Assembly (NCBI RefSeq): GCF_019925205.1
Contig: NC_083565.1
Coordinates: 25,696,241-25,760,240 of the forward strand
Origin: Metopolophium dirhodum
Lineage: Eukaryota > Arthropoda > Insecta > Hemiptera > Aphididae
Direction: 5' to 3'
DNA length: 64,000 nt
Under the pieces are notes generated by a model. The model saw only the letters and a list, made by a program, of their open reading frames with translations. It ran no database searches and had not been told where the DNA came from. Below are positions 1-11,856 of this stretch, one piece after another (position 1 is the stretch's first letter; the number at the start of each line of letters is the position of its first letter). Both the position numbers and the translations under genes were made by a program.

Positions 1-510
1 CTTTAATGTTATTACTATGTTAATAAATCATTAAATGATTTTTAAATTGATTTCAAATAATTTTTATTTAATTTAATAATGTAGAACTCCTATTTAACAA
101 ACTTGAAGCTTAGGTTACTTTAGAGGTTAAAATTAAAATTTCATAAGTGTTCAAAGGCATAGGGGAAAAAAAGGAAAACGATATTTTTACGCAAAACCGA
201 GTTTTTAAGCCTAAATGCATTCGTGTGTGAAGGTTCAATTGTTATTTTTGTAACAAGTAATTTATAAATTGTTTTATAATTTTTCTAATATATTATAACA
301 TACCCAATGGCCAATACACATATCTTCGATAACAGCTCTCTCTTTAATCGCTGAGCCTCACGCCTGAACCCATTGTTGAGCAACTCAAAATGATTTTCAT
401 AATTTTTAAAAGCTTTAATCGTACTATGCATACGGACAAAAGTCCTGTGTGGGCAAACTTGTATTCCTACATAAGAGTTTAAGACCAAACATCAGATAGA
501 TAATATTATT
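1..510. other. AT-rich intergenic sequence
   Basis: No gene is supported here. The longest open frame (285-488, minus) is short, has no recognisable motif and lies in AT-rich sequence. Confidence 0.5.
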
Positions 511-518
511 GAAAAAAC

Positions 519-1283
519 TAGAGGTGGGTCGAACTGTTCGAAGTTCGAAAAATCGAACTTAACTTTAGGTGTTCGATTTTAGTTCGAAAGTCAAACCAAG
601 TTTTAAAAAAACCAAACCAAACTGAACTCGAACAAAAAAGTTCGAAAATTAAAATTGTTCGAACTCAAAAAATGTACGAACAGCAAAAAATGCTGACATG
701 TCAAACGTTTCGAGCTAAAAATGTTCCCAGTATTTATTGTTGTGTTTATTTTATTTTTATTTTGTTTATTGTCTATATAGTTATATGCTATATTGTATAT
801 AATACTATATAAATATACTATAATATACTATAATTATACTATACACTAAATAAAAAATATAAATAATGTTATAAATGTTCAACATTTTTTTTTGTCCATT
901 AAAATAAATTATATAGATCAAGATGAAGATAAATATAATCGAGCTGAAAATTATCTGTATAAGATAAAAGATAAATAATTTGTATCTACTTATCTAGATA
1001 CATCCAAACCCTGAGCATACAACTATAAAGTATAAAGCTTTCATTTGCCATTTAATTCAAGTTTATTTTGGGTTAAGTTTGGTAATGATATATAATATGG
1101 TACCGGTGTGGTTCAATATTGAATAAAATACTCGGTTCGAGTTCAACATCACACTAAAAAGTTCGGTTCGAGTTCGGTTCGACATACTAAGGTTCGGTTC
1201 GACATACTAAGGTTCGGTTCGAGTTCGGTTCGACATACTAATGTTCGGTTCGAGACCATATTTTTGAGTTCGACCCACCTCTA
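519..1283. mobile_element. hAT-type non-autonomous DNA transposon (MITE), 765 bp
   Basis: The ends are perfect 16-bp inverted repeats: TAGAGGTGGGTCGAAC at 519-534 and its reverse complement at 1268-1283. The element is flanked by a perfect 8-bp direct repeat, GAAAAAAC, at 511-518 and 1284-1291, which is the target-site duplication length of the hAT superfamily. No transposase frame lies inside, so the copy depends on a partner in trans. The interior near the 5' end is rich in GTTCGAA-type words and the 3' end carries a short tandem array. The intact duplication and ends suggest a fairly recent insertion. Confidence 0.88.
1133..1256. repeat. Subterminal tandem repeat of GTTCGGTTCGA words
   Basis: Inside the hAT element, units built from GGTTCGGTTCGAGTTCGG and GGTTCGACATACTAA recur about four times just before the right terminus. 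Subterminal short repeats of this kind are typical transposase-binding arrays in hAT elements; the binding role is inference. Confidence 0.75.
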
Positions 1284-1526
1284 GAAAAAACCACAGCACG
1301 CGAGATGGTGTACCTGATTTGCCTATCTAATGCGCCGCGTTAACAATATAATCCTATTATTGAACTATTGAAATATTGAGCAGTGTAAAAGTAAGTAATA
1401 GAAAATATTATATAGGTATATTTTTGAAGTGAAAAATTCTTTAGCGGCGTCGTGCACTTAATCAGTTTTTTTTGTGATGGGCAAAAAATGTTAAACTCGC
1501 GTCAGACGAATGCGTACATTTAGACC

Positions 1527-1842
1527 ATTATGCAAAAGAAAAATAAACATATTTCTAGAAGTCCAATTTAAATGTTGAAAACTAATTTGAATTCAATAAC
1601 TTCTTGTCTATGTTTTGTAGGCAAAACTTTTTCATTTTTTTTAACTCGTTGAACCTTTAAAGTACAAGTTCGTTTTGAGAAATTAAGTAAATTAATTTGC
1701 AACTGTACTACAAAAACTTTACAAAATATCGAAAATCTATTTCCTACAAAACATAGAAAAGAAGTTATTGAATTCAAATTAGTTTCAAAATTGAAATCGG
1801 ACTTCTAGAAGTATGTTAATTTTTCTTTCGCTTTTGGCATTA
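1527..1842. mobile_element. Long imperfect palindrome, hairpin-type MITE
   Basis: Two arms of roughly 110-130 bp are reverse complements. The left arm runs through CTAGAAGTCC, AACTAATTTGAATTCAATAA and TATGTTTTGTAGG; the right arm (about 1725-1842) reads the same words on the other strand. The outer parts (ATTATGCAAAAG versus CTTTTGGCATTAT) still match. The spacer is about 80 bp. The open frame 1568-1777 (minus) arises from the palindrome and is not treated as a gene. No target-site duplication could be fixed. Confidence 0.75.
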
Positions 1843-2160
1843 TTCGCTTTCATGTAAGAAGAAATAAATAAATAAATAAACGACGGGTTTTATTTTATTT
1901 TCATATGTTTCACTTGTTGATATTTTTTGTCACGGGAATAACCGACTAATTTAAATATTTAATTCCTAAAGGATGTGTGCCATTCATAAAAATAATAAAT
2001 GTACCTATAGTAAGTGGATTTATTTTGTTATTAGTATTTACTATTTTTTAATCATATATTTAAGATATAATGTAATAATGATATATTATTTTATATTATT
2101 TCAAATATTATATATAATAGTCAAGTGCAGTTAGACATGTTTTTATTACATGAGTTGGGT

Positions 2161-2355
2161 AGGACACTTTTTTTGGATACATGAGGTTCCCTCACAACCA
2201 AAATAACTTTAAATTTTTTATTGGGGGGGGGGGGTGATCTAATAGTATATTTGGTGGCTAAATCCACCCCCTATTTCCACCAATGCTACAGTAAAAACTA
2301 AAAGGGCCTCTTAAATATTTTTGAACCGGGGCCTCAAAATTGTAATTGCGGCACT
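2161..2355. mobile_element. hAT-terminus fragment with a 12-base G run
   Basis: On the minus strand the sequence starting near 2355 reads CAGTGCCGCAATTACAATTT followed by a GGCCCC-rich stretch, the same end type as at 41950 (CAGTGCCGCAACTAGAG). A run of 12 G lies at 2223-2234. No matching second end or target duplication was found, so this is a relic. Confidence 0.45.
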
Positions 2356-2365
2356 GTTTGTGTAG

Positions 2366-4650
2366 ATGACAATAGTAGACCTTCACTCGTATCGTAGAGT
2401 AATATTCGTGACAAATTGTAATATTTGTCATGGTAATATTACTCTATGCACGATGTAGAGAAGAGGTGATAACACTCGGCTTGGCCAGGAGAAAAAAAGT
2501 GGCTTAGTTTTCGACGGCAAATTTGTAGTTTAAATAATATTCACCGGGAGCACCACAAGCTTCGAAGGGCGGGTGTTTGAATAATTGCATTAGACACTAT
2601 ATATTTTAGACATATGTGTATTGTGTTTTATTGCAATGAATCAAAAATATTAAATACTATAAATATTGTATTTATAATGAAAAATACTTGTGTGTACCAA
2701 CGTTTATTTATTGGTATTTCAATAAGATAATTTTAACGTATGGTATTCATATTGCAAATAATTTATTGCCTTATGGTATACTTTATTCAACTGCCTAGAA
2801 GTTTACAATTGAAAATTATAGCAAAATTGCAGATAACAGAATACAGACCATTACAAATTTAATAATTTCTGTATATTATAAGCAACTCAAATCTATTTAT
2901 ATATACTTACTTCTTTATATTTACTTTTGATTCATTATTTACCTGATATTGGTATTTGGTACCTTCTCTTAAATATATTTAAATATATCTAAAACACTAT
3001 TACATTAATAATAATAGGTAATGTGCCTAAGTATAATACATAAAATAGTATACCTATAAGTAAGTAGTTATCACATAATATTAAAGTAGTTACAACATGG
3101 ACTGTTTTGACAAATTTTTTTGTTTTCTCAGGGTTTAAAGTGGGAAAAAATCCAGAGGGGACTAATGTTTCCATATAGTTTTAACTTTTAAGCGTTCAAT
3201 TTATAATTTTATGTATAATGCCTAATGTATAAAATCCTAATTTGTTAAATGGGACGCATTTTAACCGTCATCAGAGGTAGGGTTGACTGATTCCTCCTGC
3301 ATCCCCCCCCACCCCACTTTAACCCCTGAGTGTTCTGTGTTGTGACTTATGGATAATATCCCGATTTGGGTAGTATTTTTTACAAATTATGTCAATATAA
3401 ATAGTCATCTAGATTTACTAAAATAAACAAATGTGTTATTTAATTAAAATTATAATTATATCCCAATCAGATTATAAAAACATAAAACTTAAAATTAAAT
3501 ATGTTATAGCCTATAAGAATATTGTAATAAAGATAAATTAATATGTAATACATTTTTACAAAAGGTTAAAATTCGATTTACTTAATATATACCTAATAGT
3601 TATTTATTAATTATAGTTTATCTTACATCAAGATAAAAGTTATAAAAATATTGTTTATTACCTAATATTTATCATATTAAATTATAATATTTAAATTTAA
3701 AGTATGAGCATCCGTATCTTGAAAATTACTTAAAATGATTTTATGTACAAATAATAAAATTTATCTAAGTGTATAAATTATGATAAGGTACCAAATAATA
3801 ATAATACCTACTCTATATAATTATTATATTATTGTGGAGTAATGCTATTTAGTAATTACCTACTTAAAATTTATAAAAAATCATGTAAATATAAACAATG
3901 AAATATTTTTTCCTTGACTTCCACTAGCGTATCTTGTCTTGTACATAGAATTTATTTAGCATGTTTAATTATTTAATTTACCTATTAAACTTTTAAAATA
4001 GTATTTTAAAAATTAATATGATATATATTGTTCGGTAACTAAAAATTCAATAGTAGACATTTAAATGGACAGTCATAGTTCTTACAATAATTCTAATACA
4101 TTTTGAACAATATTGGGAAGGATTTATATTTTAAATACTATTTGTTATGACTGGAAGTCTACCACTATATTATGTTTATCTTAATATCTTATTGAATTGG
4201 TGAATATATTTATACAATACATTAGTTTGGTCTATATTTAATACACCATAATAGCAAATAATAATAATAATAATAATAATTTTGAACAATATTGGGAGTG
4301 TTATCACCTTCTCTTCTCAACATCGTGACTCTATGGCTCAAATTACCGAGATGCCATTAGAGTCAATGCAAATCGCTGAAGAGTGTACATCAAGGAACAT
4401 ATTATAAACAAATCATAGAACACTACCTTAGATAATATATATATAGTATTTATTGGTCCATGGTGTTATCATAGAACACAACTGTCGGTTTGCGCGTCAC
4501 GTGATGTATACAAAATGAATTCAATCAATTTCAGTTTACTATTCTAGTTGTCACAATAAGTTATCAAACGATATTTATATTATGTATAGTAGTAAAATAA
4601 ATAATCTTAGAAAGTTGAAACTATCTGTTTTCAATATTATACTTATAATA
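2366..4650. other. AT-rich intergenic sequence
   Basis: No coding signal is convincing. A C-rich run lies near 3303-3316. The frame at 2989-3174 (minus) has no family features. Confidence 0.5.
4256..4281. repeat. (AAT)n microsatellite
   Basis: Seven to eight uninterrupted AAT/ATA trinucleotides. Confidence 0.85.
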
Positions 4651-4659
4651 AGTCAATTT

Positions 4660-4840
4660 TAACTCGCGCAAATTCGGTGGACAGTCACGACGTGGTCACT
4701 GTGAAGACAACCGTCAGTCGTCAAAGCATAACGCCATGACGATGGCGCACCGGTTCCGGAATTTTCGTTTTCATCCACCTAAAACTTTCAACTTGAACCT
4801 ACCTTATACCGTGGCTAAATAGACTATTTAGCCATGCTTA
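4660..4840. other. Local CpG-containing island with a short hairpin
   Basis: Against very AT-rich flanks, 4690-4765 is mixed in composition and contains several CpG. A short perfect palindrome follows: GGCTAAATAG at about 4813-4822 and CTATTTAGCC at 4825-4834. A 28-codon open stretch starting ATGACG at 4736 ends inside the hairpin. It could be a promoter or first-exon remnant of the decayed exons downstream, but nothing proves it. Confidence 0.25.
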
Positions 4841-6447
4841 ATACGTTATACGATATTAATACACCGTGTGGTAATAACCGATCAATAGTGGAATGTTATT
4901 TGTATACAAATATATGTTTTATTCATTTAATATTTGTTATATAAATGCGGTGAGTGAAATGTTTGTATAATATATCTTCTATTTATAAGTAAAGATTATT
5001 AATCCGTTATCTTAGAATGGCACAGAAACTTTTTCCGTCTATCCTTATAACTAACAAATCAAAAACGTGTTAGTTTTTGTAGTTCCGACTGTTAAATTAT
5101 GTTAATGATTGCTTCAGTTTACCTTCAATAGAGCGGAACTATGTTTGACTAAAATTGTTTAAATACCTAATAGATGTCTACCTATATTACTTTTCATTTT
5201 ATACATAAAACATTTCATTAGTGATATAATTATTTTGAACATAGCAATTTTACTATGAAATTTAATTAATAACAGCTTACCTACCATTTATTAATTGAAT
5301 ATGATTATCATTATTAAAATTAACAGTCTTCCCTACTACTAGGTAGTATCCTAAATAATTATTTTTAATATTTAAACATTTATAACCTATTTTAGTGCAT
5401 CAACATGAATAGCTCAGTAAATGAATTTGATGAAAAGAAAGTGAAATATTGCAGATTTAACAAGTAATCATTTTATTTATTATGAATATGAATTACTCTC
5501 AAATAACAATTAATATTATATGCGATAGGTAATAATTATTCATCTCAAAACAAAACAACTACATCTCTTCCGAGAAGATTTCCAGAATTTCATTACAATT
5601 AACAGTCGACGAATTTGCTTCTAGAATGGAATTTAGAATCTGTATACACATCTTATATAGGTAAAATTGAAAAAAAATTATTACGCTTGTTTAAACTAAA
5701 TGTTTCTCTTTAATATTTTTAGATATACTGTTATACTAATTTACACTGAACAAGGAACCTGTAATATTGAACAAGTTCCTATTATTCAAAACATTGCTGG
5801 TCAAAAAGATGCTATATCAAAATACACAGTATTTCTATAATTCTAATGAGGTTATTTTACAAAGAATAATGTTATAAACAAAAGTTGTCATAATATGTTG
5901 GTGGGATATTGTTTGTAATATAATCAAAATTGGCTTTGGAATGACAGTTTTATAGTATTCCATAGCCAGTGTAATTTGTTAGAGCTTTTCATTCTAAAAT
6001 CAAAGTAATATAATTCATAAGTTAAAGTAGTTACCTAATAATATCCCTGTGGATAACAATTATGGATTTATTTGGTAATATATAATAATTAATAATGTAA
6101 TGAACATAACAATAAGTAATTTATAAGTAAATATTAGATGTGAAATTTCTCGGAGAAAAAAAAAGAAGTAGAATGGTTAGTAAATAAAATATAACTGAGA
6201 AGCAGTGGCATGGCAAGAAACTTGTCCCTTAGAGACAGAGGCTCTCTTTAACATAGAAATTAAATAAAAATAAAAATATTAATTTTATTAAATAGTGATT
6301 CTAGGAGCTAATAATAATTATAATGATTGTAAGAAGACCACAAAATACGACCTACAAATCACAATATTTTCATCAATAGATTATAAAACTTTGAAGCTTA
6401 GATTAAAGTGACTGCCTTAGAAATAATATTCATAGAATAGCTCTGCT

Positions 6448-6976
6448 CATAAGCGGAATCACGGCCTGGGCCAACTGGGCCTTGGCCCAGGCTAATCGCG
6501 CCCAGTTTTAATATATACAGTAGTCAGTTGTAGCTAGGTACCTGCCGGTACTACTATATGTCTATAGGTATAGTATATTAAATGGATATCATGCACAATG
6601 GTTGTGGTTAGGAATTTTAAATATTTAAATAAAACATAAAACTATAAACACTGCAGTGTTATTTCAGTACCACTATTGTCTTCAGAATTGTATAAATTAT
6701 TATTTATTAAGTAATTATAAAATATGTCATACCTACGCTTGACTGTATTCCGTTAATTAAATAAACATAAACTATTGTCAACATGAACTCAACACTATAT
6801 GCCTATTATATTATTACAATATACTTACATAATTATTACTTGCATTTTTGAATAAAAATCATATACAAATTGGTTTTCAAAAAAATTACCCTTCCATACC
6901 GCTCATAAGTCTACATGTCTAAATATTGATCAGGAAAAGTGGCCCAGTCTAATAAAATTGTCTAGTTCCGCCCATG
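6448..6976. mobile_element. hAT-type non-autonomous element, 529 bp
   Basis: The left end reads CATAAGCGGAATCACGG and the right end, reverse-complemented, CATGGGCGGAACTAGAC. Both are followed inside by GGCCCA-type sequence. The flanks are GCTCTGCT (6440-6447) and GCTGTGCT (6977-6984), an 8-bp target duplication with one mismatch. No transposase frame is present. The insertion lies between two candidate exons of the decayed gene. Confidence 0.72.
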
Positions 6977-8147
6977 GCTGTGCTGAAATAACTTATACAA
7001 TTCTATAAGTCGTGTGTATTATATACTACTACACATTAGAGATTTAAACATTAAGATTCAAAAATTAAAATCATAGAATAATATTAAATACATAATAAAT
7101 ATACATTAATAGGTATAATTCCTAATACTTAAATTCTTATAACAGCTGGTCTTCTCAAAATATTTTTAAAATTGAGTTATTCACTAAGCACAATTTTATA
7201 GAAACATGAAACATTAATATTATGATTTTAAAATGTTTAGTATTTAAAGGATCATTATTGCATTTTTAATTTACTGCTTATGATATATTTTCTAGGTTGA
7301 TATTGATATCCAAAGTAAATATACGGGCAATTCAAATTTAAATACAATTTTTGAAAAATCATTCAATATTACGCTTCACGATTTGTCGCCAGGTAATATT
7401 TGAAATCTATTTTCATGTACAATGTAAGGTACATTTTGTACCTACTTAAAATTTAATACTAGCTTAGTTTAAGTCTCACTAACTAAAGAAATGTCAAAAT
7501 CATAAATTTTTTATATGTACATGAATAAATCTAGAATCCATGTTTCAATATTACAAATAAATTATTTCCAATAGGTAGGTATTATTGTACTAATATTTTG
7601 TATTATAATAATATTCCATAGTAAAAAAAAATGGTAAATTCAATATAAAACCAATGAAATATGATTCCTATAAATTTATTTATAGTATAATCTACATTAT
7701 TTAGTGCCTGCCTACAAATACCAGGGTGGGTGATCTTACAGTTTAAATTTAAATGTTTTTGCTAATATTTATTTGTATGTTTTAAAATAAAAAATTTTTT
7801 ACAAGTTGTTCATTTTCAGATTCAAAAATATTGGTTATAATATATTTTTTACCTAGTGTATTCATTCCTTTGCCAAAAAATCCACTCATGATGAATATTG
7901 AATATGGTAGAAAAGGTTTTACCAAATACATTGTGCAAGAATTAATTAATCATGAATTTTTTATTGTGACACTAACTTCTGTGAACATTGAATCTATACA
8001 ATAAGGTAGGTATTTATTAAATAATAATATTTGTTATGTATTCAGTCAAAATAACTAATAAGTATTGTTTTAAATTCTAGGTATATATTGACTTTAACAG
8101 AATATACTATAAAAATTGAAGAAGTGTTTGTATAATGCATTAAAATA

Positions 8148-8351
8148 TTGAATGAACGGATAAATGATAATGCCAACACACGAGATTTAACCAAAAGTAA
8201 GTACTCCATAAATTATAGTATAAAATATAGTATTTTGTATATTTTATTGGTACACAAAATTAAATATCCAGACACTCCTTATAACAAAAATCATAATATG
8301 TGTAATGATGTAGGTATTGAAGTGTTTGTTCAATTATTACCATTTGTTTAA
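8148..8351 (+). other. Small open frame, 67 codons, doubtful
   Basis: The frame is AT-driven (N, I, Y, K rich), contains an internal GTAAGTACT donor-like site, and has no recognisable motif. It lies within the decayed multi-exon region. I do not regard it as a gene. Confidence 0.1.
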
Positions 8352-8496
8352 TTTTTAATACCTAACCAAATTCACAATATTATAAATATGTTTAAACTTG
8401 TAGAAAAAGCCATTATAGTAGGTACTTTATCTTTTAGTTACTAATATATACTATCTAATAAAGGATAACATTTTAAAATAAATAGCTACCTATTGG

Positions 8497-8856
8497 CAAA
8501 GCTGGGAAAAAGTTATTTTCAACTAGTTAAAGCTAAGTTACTTAAATATAAAAAAATAACTAAGTTAGAATATAAATTAGTTTATGAAATTTATTAAATG
8601 CAGGTAAAATTGAACAACTGTCAACTGATAGTTTGATCAAATATTTCAAATTGGTAGGTAATAACCTTAATTTCTTGGAATGTCAGTCATTATAATATAG
8701 AAAGTTTAACTATATAAGAAATTGAAAAATTTAATAAATGAAAAAAAAAACTACAAAAATAACTAGTTACTTATTATTTTTAATGAGTTAGATTAGATTA
8801 TTTTACACATTGAATGCAAGTTTACAAAGTTAATATGAATTAAAACTGCAGCGTTG
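8497..8856. mobile_element. hAT-type MITE, 360 bp
   Basis: The left end is CAAAGCTGGGAAAAAG and the reverse-complemented right end is CAACGCTGCAGTTTTA. Flanks CCTATTGG (8489-8496) and CCTATTGA (8857-8864) form an 8-bp duplication with one mismatch. The interior is rich in ACTAGTTA/AAGTTA words. The same family appears at 25480-25637, 50631-50779, 58370-58527 and 62697 onward. Confidence 0.7.
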
Positions 8857-8864
8857 CCTATTGA

Positions 8865-10150
8865 GCAGTACCAGTATTATTCACTGTAATCAACATGTTA
8901 TAAATAACATGCTATACATACTATTCAGATGATTTCTAACATTTTTTTAAATTACTGTCTTTTCAGATTCAAAATATCTGATAGTTATGTACTCGTTACA
9001 TAGTCTGCTAATTCCTTGATCAAGAAAATTAACATGAGAAGAGAATTGAAAAAAATACTATGTACAATATGGAATCAATGATTCCTAAAATTCAACCATA
9101 AAATCTAATAAAAAAACTATTGGATAGAGAAGCACTTTTAAAATAGACGGCACAGTCTCTCTCTCATCCATATTCCAGACCACGTCCCCTTATTTTGTTA
9201 AAAAAGAAATGGCCTATCCATTCTTATATTATCTATAGTCCTATCAAGCCAAATATATTGATTGTTGGTTGTTGGTACATTATTTTATGCGAAACAAGTT
9301 TTGATATATTTTATTGAAGTCAATTATTATATGACTTACAATTTAAAAAATACTTTACGTATTTTTGGAAATGTTCCATATTTTTAATGTCGAATATTTG
9401 CTCGAATCTGAGAGTATATGCGGATTATGTTACAAACATTGTTTTTAATATTCATACAATGAATGACAAGTCATATACCTACCTTCACTAAACAAATTTC
9501 TTCAGAAATTAGGGGCTAAGGTATAATGGATTTGTTTTTATTTAACTATTTGTTTTCATTATACCTACTTACTTTCTATAATAGTATAATATTTACTTTT
9601 TTTTAATAACTATTCATGTTTATATAATACTTTACTTTGTTCTATAATGTAGTTACAAATATTTTATAGTTAGGTATTAACTATTTTTATTTAGTTCCAA
9701 CCTATTGTATTTTTAACAAAGGTACCTATATATATTTTTTTCTAATTGTTAAATGTATTATTATACATTTAACATGTATAATAGCAATAGATAGTCTAAT
9801 TTGAATATAATTATTTTTGTTATTAAAAATTCCCCTCCACATACAGATTTATATCTATAACACAGCTATGCATCTAATATATTATATTATATAACAATTA
9901 CTTACCTACAAATTTTTATTTATAAATAGTTAAATCTGATATTGTAAATTTTTAATAAACGAAATCATTAAAACGTGATGTACTTGGTTATTTTTTTGTT
10001 AGTGGATTACGGAAATTATATGTGGGTGTATTTATATAATTTGTATATACTTGAGAGTAAATAGAATATTTTTCTAGTTATTAAATTTTAATTGGTGGTG
10101 TTAAAATGGTATTTTTTTTTATCCTGTATACATAATTTTTACCAGAAGGA
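8865..10150. other. AT-rich intergenic sequence
   Basis: Apart from the diverged exon fragment near 8967, nothing gene-like is visible. A short CT-rich stretch near 9160-9190 has no clear meaning. Confidence 0.45.
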
Positions 10151-10159
10151 GCGCTTCAA

Positions 10160-10560
10160 TTTCAACATATAACATCTTATGTTTTAGAAAAATGGATCAA
10201 GATGGTAGGCACTTTAAAGAGGTCATTTTTCGACTTTCTCAATAGTTATTAATTAATGTCGCGGGAAAAACAACCGACAAATTACGAAAAACCGCTATAA
10301 ATGGGATTTTAATTTCTGACGCTTTGTTTATCACCAAAAAACCGAATAAAAATTGTGATGAATTTAAAAATATTAATACAATTCACAGGCTATAATAAAT
10401 AATTAAAATATATAAAATATCCAGACTGAAAGACCCGTCTCCGCTCAGAATCGATTTTCGTATTCAATGATATTCAAATTTAATACAATCCGTTATACAA
10501 CCACCCACTTGTAATCTACTGTACAGCAGAGCGACATCCACTTACCCTTATTTTTTATAT
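10160..10560 (+). repeat. Dispersed AT-rich repeat family R1 (copy 1)
   Basis: The block runs from ACTTTAAAGAGGTCATTTTT through GACAAATTACGAAAAACCGC and CCGTCTCCGCTCAGAATCG to CAGAGCGACATCCACTTACC. The same ordered blocks occur at 24100-25190, 40640-41612 (inverted), 56990-58110 and 61978-62312. No coding capacity is visible; it is probably a non-autonomous transposon family. The CTCCGCTCAGAATC word appears near the ends of several copies in opposite orientations and may mark a terminus. Confidence 0.65.
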
Positions 10561-11481
10561 TATTATATACACATGGCGTCCATAAGAAATAGAATATTCA
10601 CGTAACCAAATGTTTTTTTATAAATTCTTTTTCGGTGGCTGAAAACGAAATATAACGTTTAAACATGTAACCATGGAGATGCCGCCGACCGTTTGGTTAT
10701 GACGGAAAAATACACAAAATAGATTTAATTACTAATTTAGTTTAATTTTTTTTGAAATTCCAAATCGATTCTTGTAACTTTACGTCGATATATTAAATAT
10801 AATTAAATATTGATATACCAATCTACCTATACCTAGTACCTTAGTGCTAAACTTTTAATTTTTTAAATACAACAAAACAATTCGTAGGTAATCATTAGGG
10901 AATAGAAGTCGAAAGAGCTAAAATTGACCAATATTGAAATATGGAATCAAATCCATAAATCGTTTCACTTTTAAAGTTATAATACCTACCGTAGGAGGTA
11001 TAGAACATACCTACCTAATAACAAATAATTATTCATACTATCAAAAATTCATAACTTTAACAAATAAAATCACAACATAATACATATACCAAAAAAACAA
11101 TAATGGTAGGATTTTTAAACCTCAAGTTAATAAATAAAATATGTATTATTAATTAATGTTTATTTATTAAATACTTAATCACAATTACGATATACATATT
11201 ATATTATGTGTGAAGAGTACACGGGAGTCAATGGGTGACATATTCACTCAAATCACCGAAATATTAAAAAAAAAAACATAATTTATGCTTATTTTATCCT
11301 AAATTAATATACAACACAAATGATAAAACATTATAATATTATACCTATACTAACGTAATAACACATTAAAGTATAATACAACGCAAATGCATGACAATTC
11401 AGTCAAATGTAATAAGGCGAGTAAAATATTTCGATATTTATTATAAGCGTGAATCTGCGTAAAAATAATATAAATAATAAA

Positions 11482-11509
11482 AATATAATATAATATAATA
11501 TAATATAAA
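11482..11509. repeat. (TATAA)n microsatellite
   Basis: About five copies of the pentamer TATAA follow one another. Confidence 0.8.
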
Positions 11510-11771
11510 TAAATAATAGGTAGGTACTAGGTTAGTAGATACGTACGTAACCGATTATTATTATTTATTATTTTTACAATATATTTTGTCGCTGGCTGAA
11601 AATAAATAAACATTCAAACGAGATAACCACGGATACTACCTAGCCGGTCGGCATATCGACGCTGAATAATAAACAAATTTAATTATTTTGTTTAGCTAAA
11701 AAACAGTGTGTATTATATTTAACAATTTTACGTTTTGGTATTACGCGTCGTTTTATTTAGTATCTCCAAAA

Positions 11772-11856
11772 TAAACTACAACCGAAAGCGATCACGTTAT
11801 GATGGAGATGATGATCATAAACCAAAAAACTGTCGAATATCCATGAAGTCGTAGGT
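11772..11856 (+). pseudogene. Degenerate copy of the KRKR-type fragment at 14.1 kb
   Basis: The words CGAAAGCGATCA, TATGA-GGAGATGATGA-CATAA and ATATCCATGA match 14129-14206 in order. It has lost codons and gained indels, so it cannot encode the same peptide. It shows that the 14 kb fragment is part of a repeated unit. Confidence 0.5.

Larger units (their letters stand above)
5723..9020 (+). pseudogene. Decayed multi-exon gene, unrecognised
   Basis: Candidate exons are bounded by good splice signals. One begins after TTTTTAG at 5723 and is open for 38 codons to a stop at 5838. A second (7296-7392, after TTTCTAG and before GGTAATATT) is open for 32 codons and ends in phase 1. A third (7820-8004, after TTTTCAG) continues that phase for 61 codons to a stop, reading LSPDSKILVIIYF across the junction. 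Near 8967 a fourth acceptor is followed by DSKYLIVMYSLHS, a diverged copy of the third exon. The LSP-DSKILV stretch faintly recalls the segment before the YYVR motif of thioester/alpha-2-macroglobulin proteins, but this is too short to assign. Interrupting stops, a hAT insertion at 6448 and partial exon duplication point to a relic. Confidence 0.3.

Noticed and set aside
1568..1777. 69-codon minus-strand frame
   Set aside because: It lies across a palindrome and reads similarly on both strands; it is a MITE artefact.
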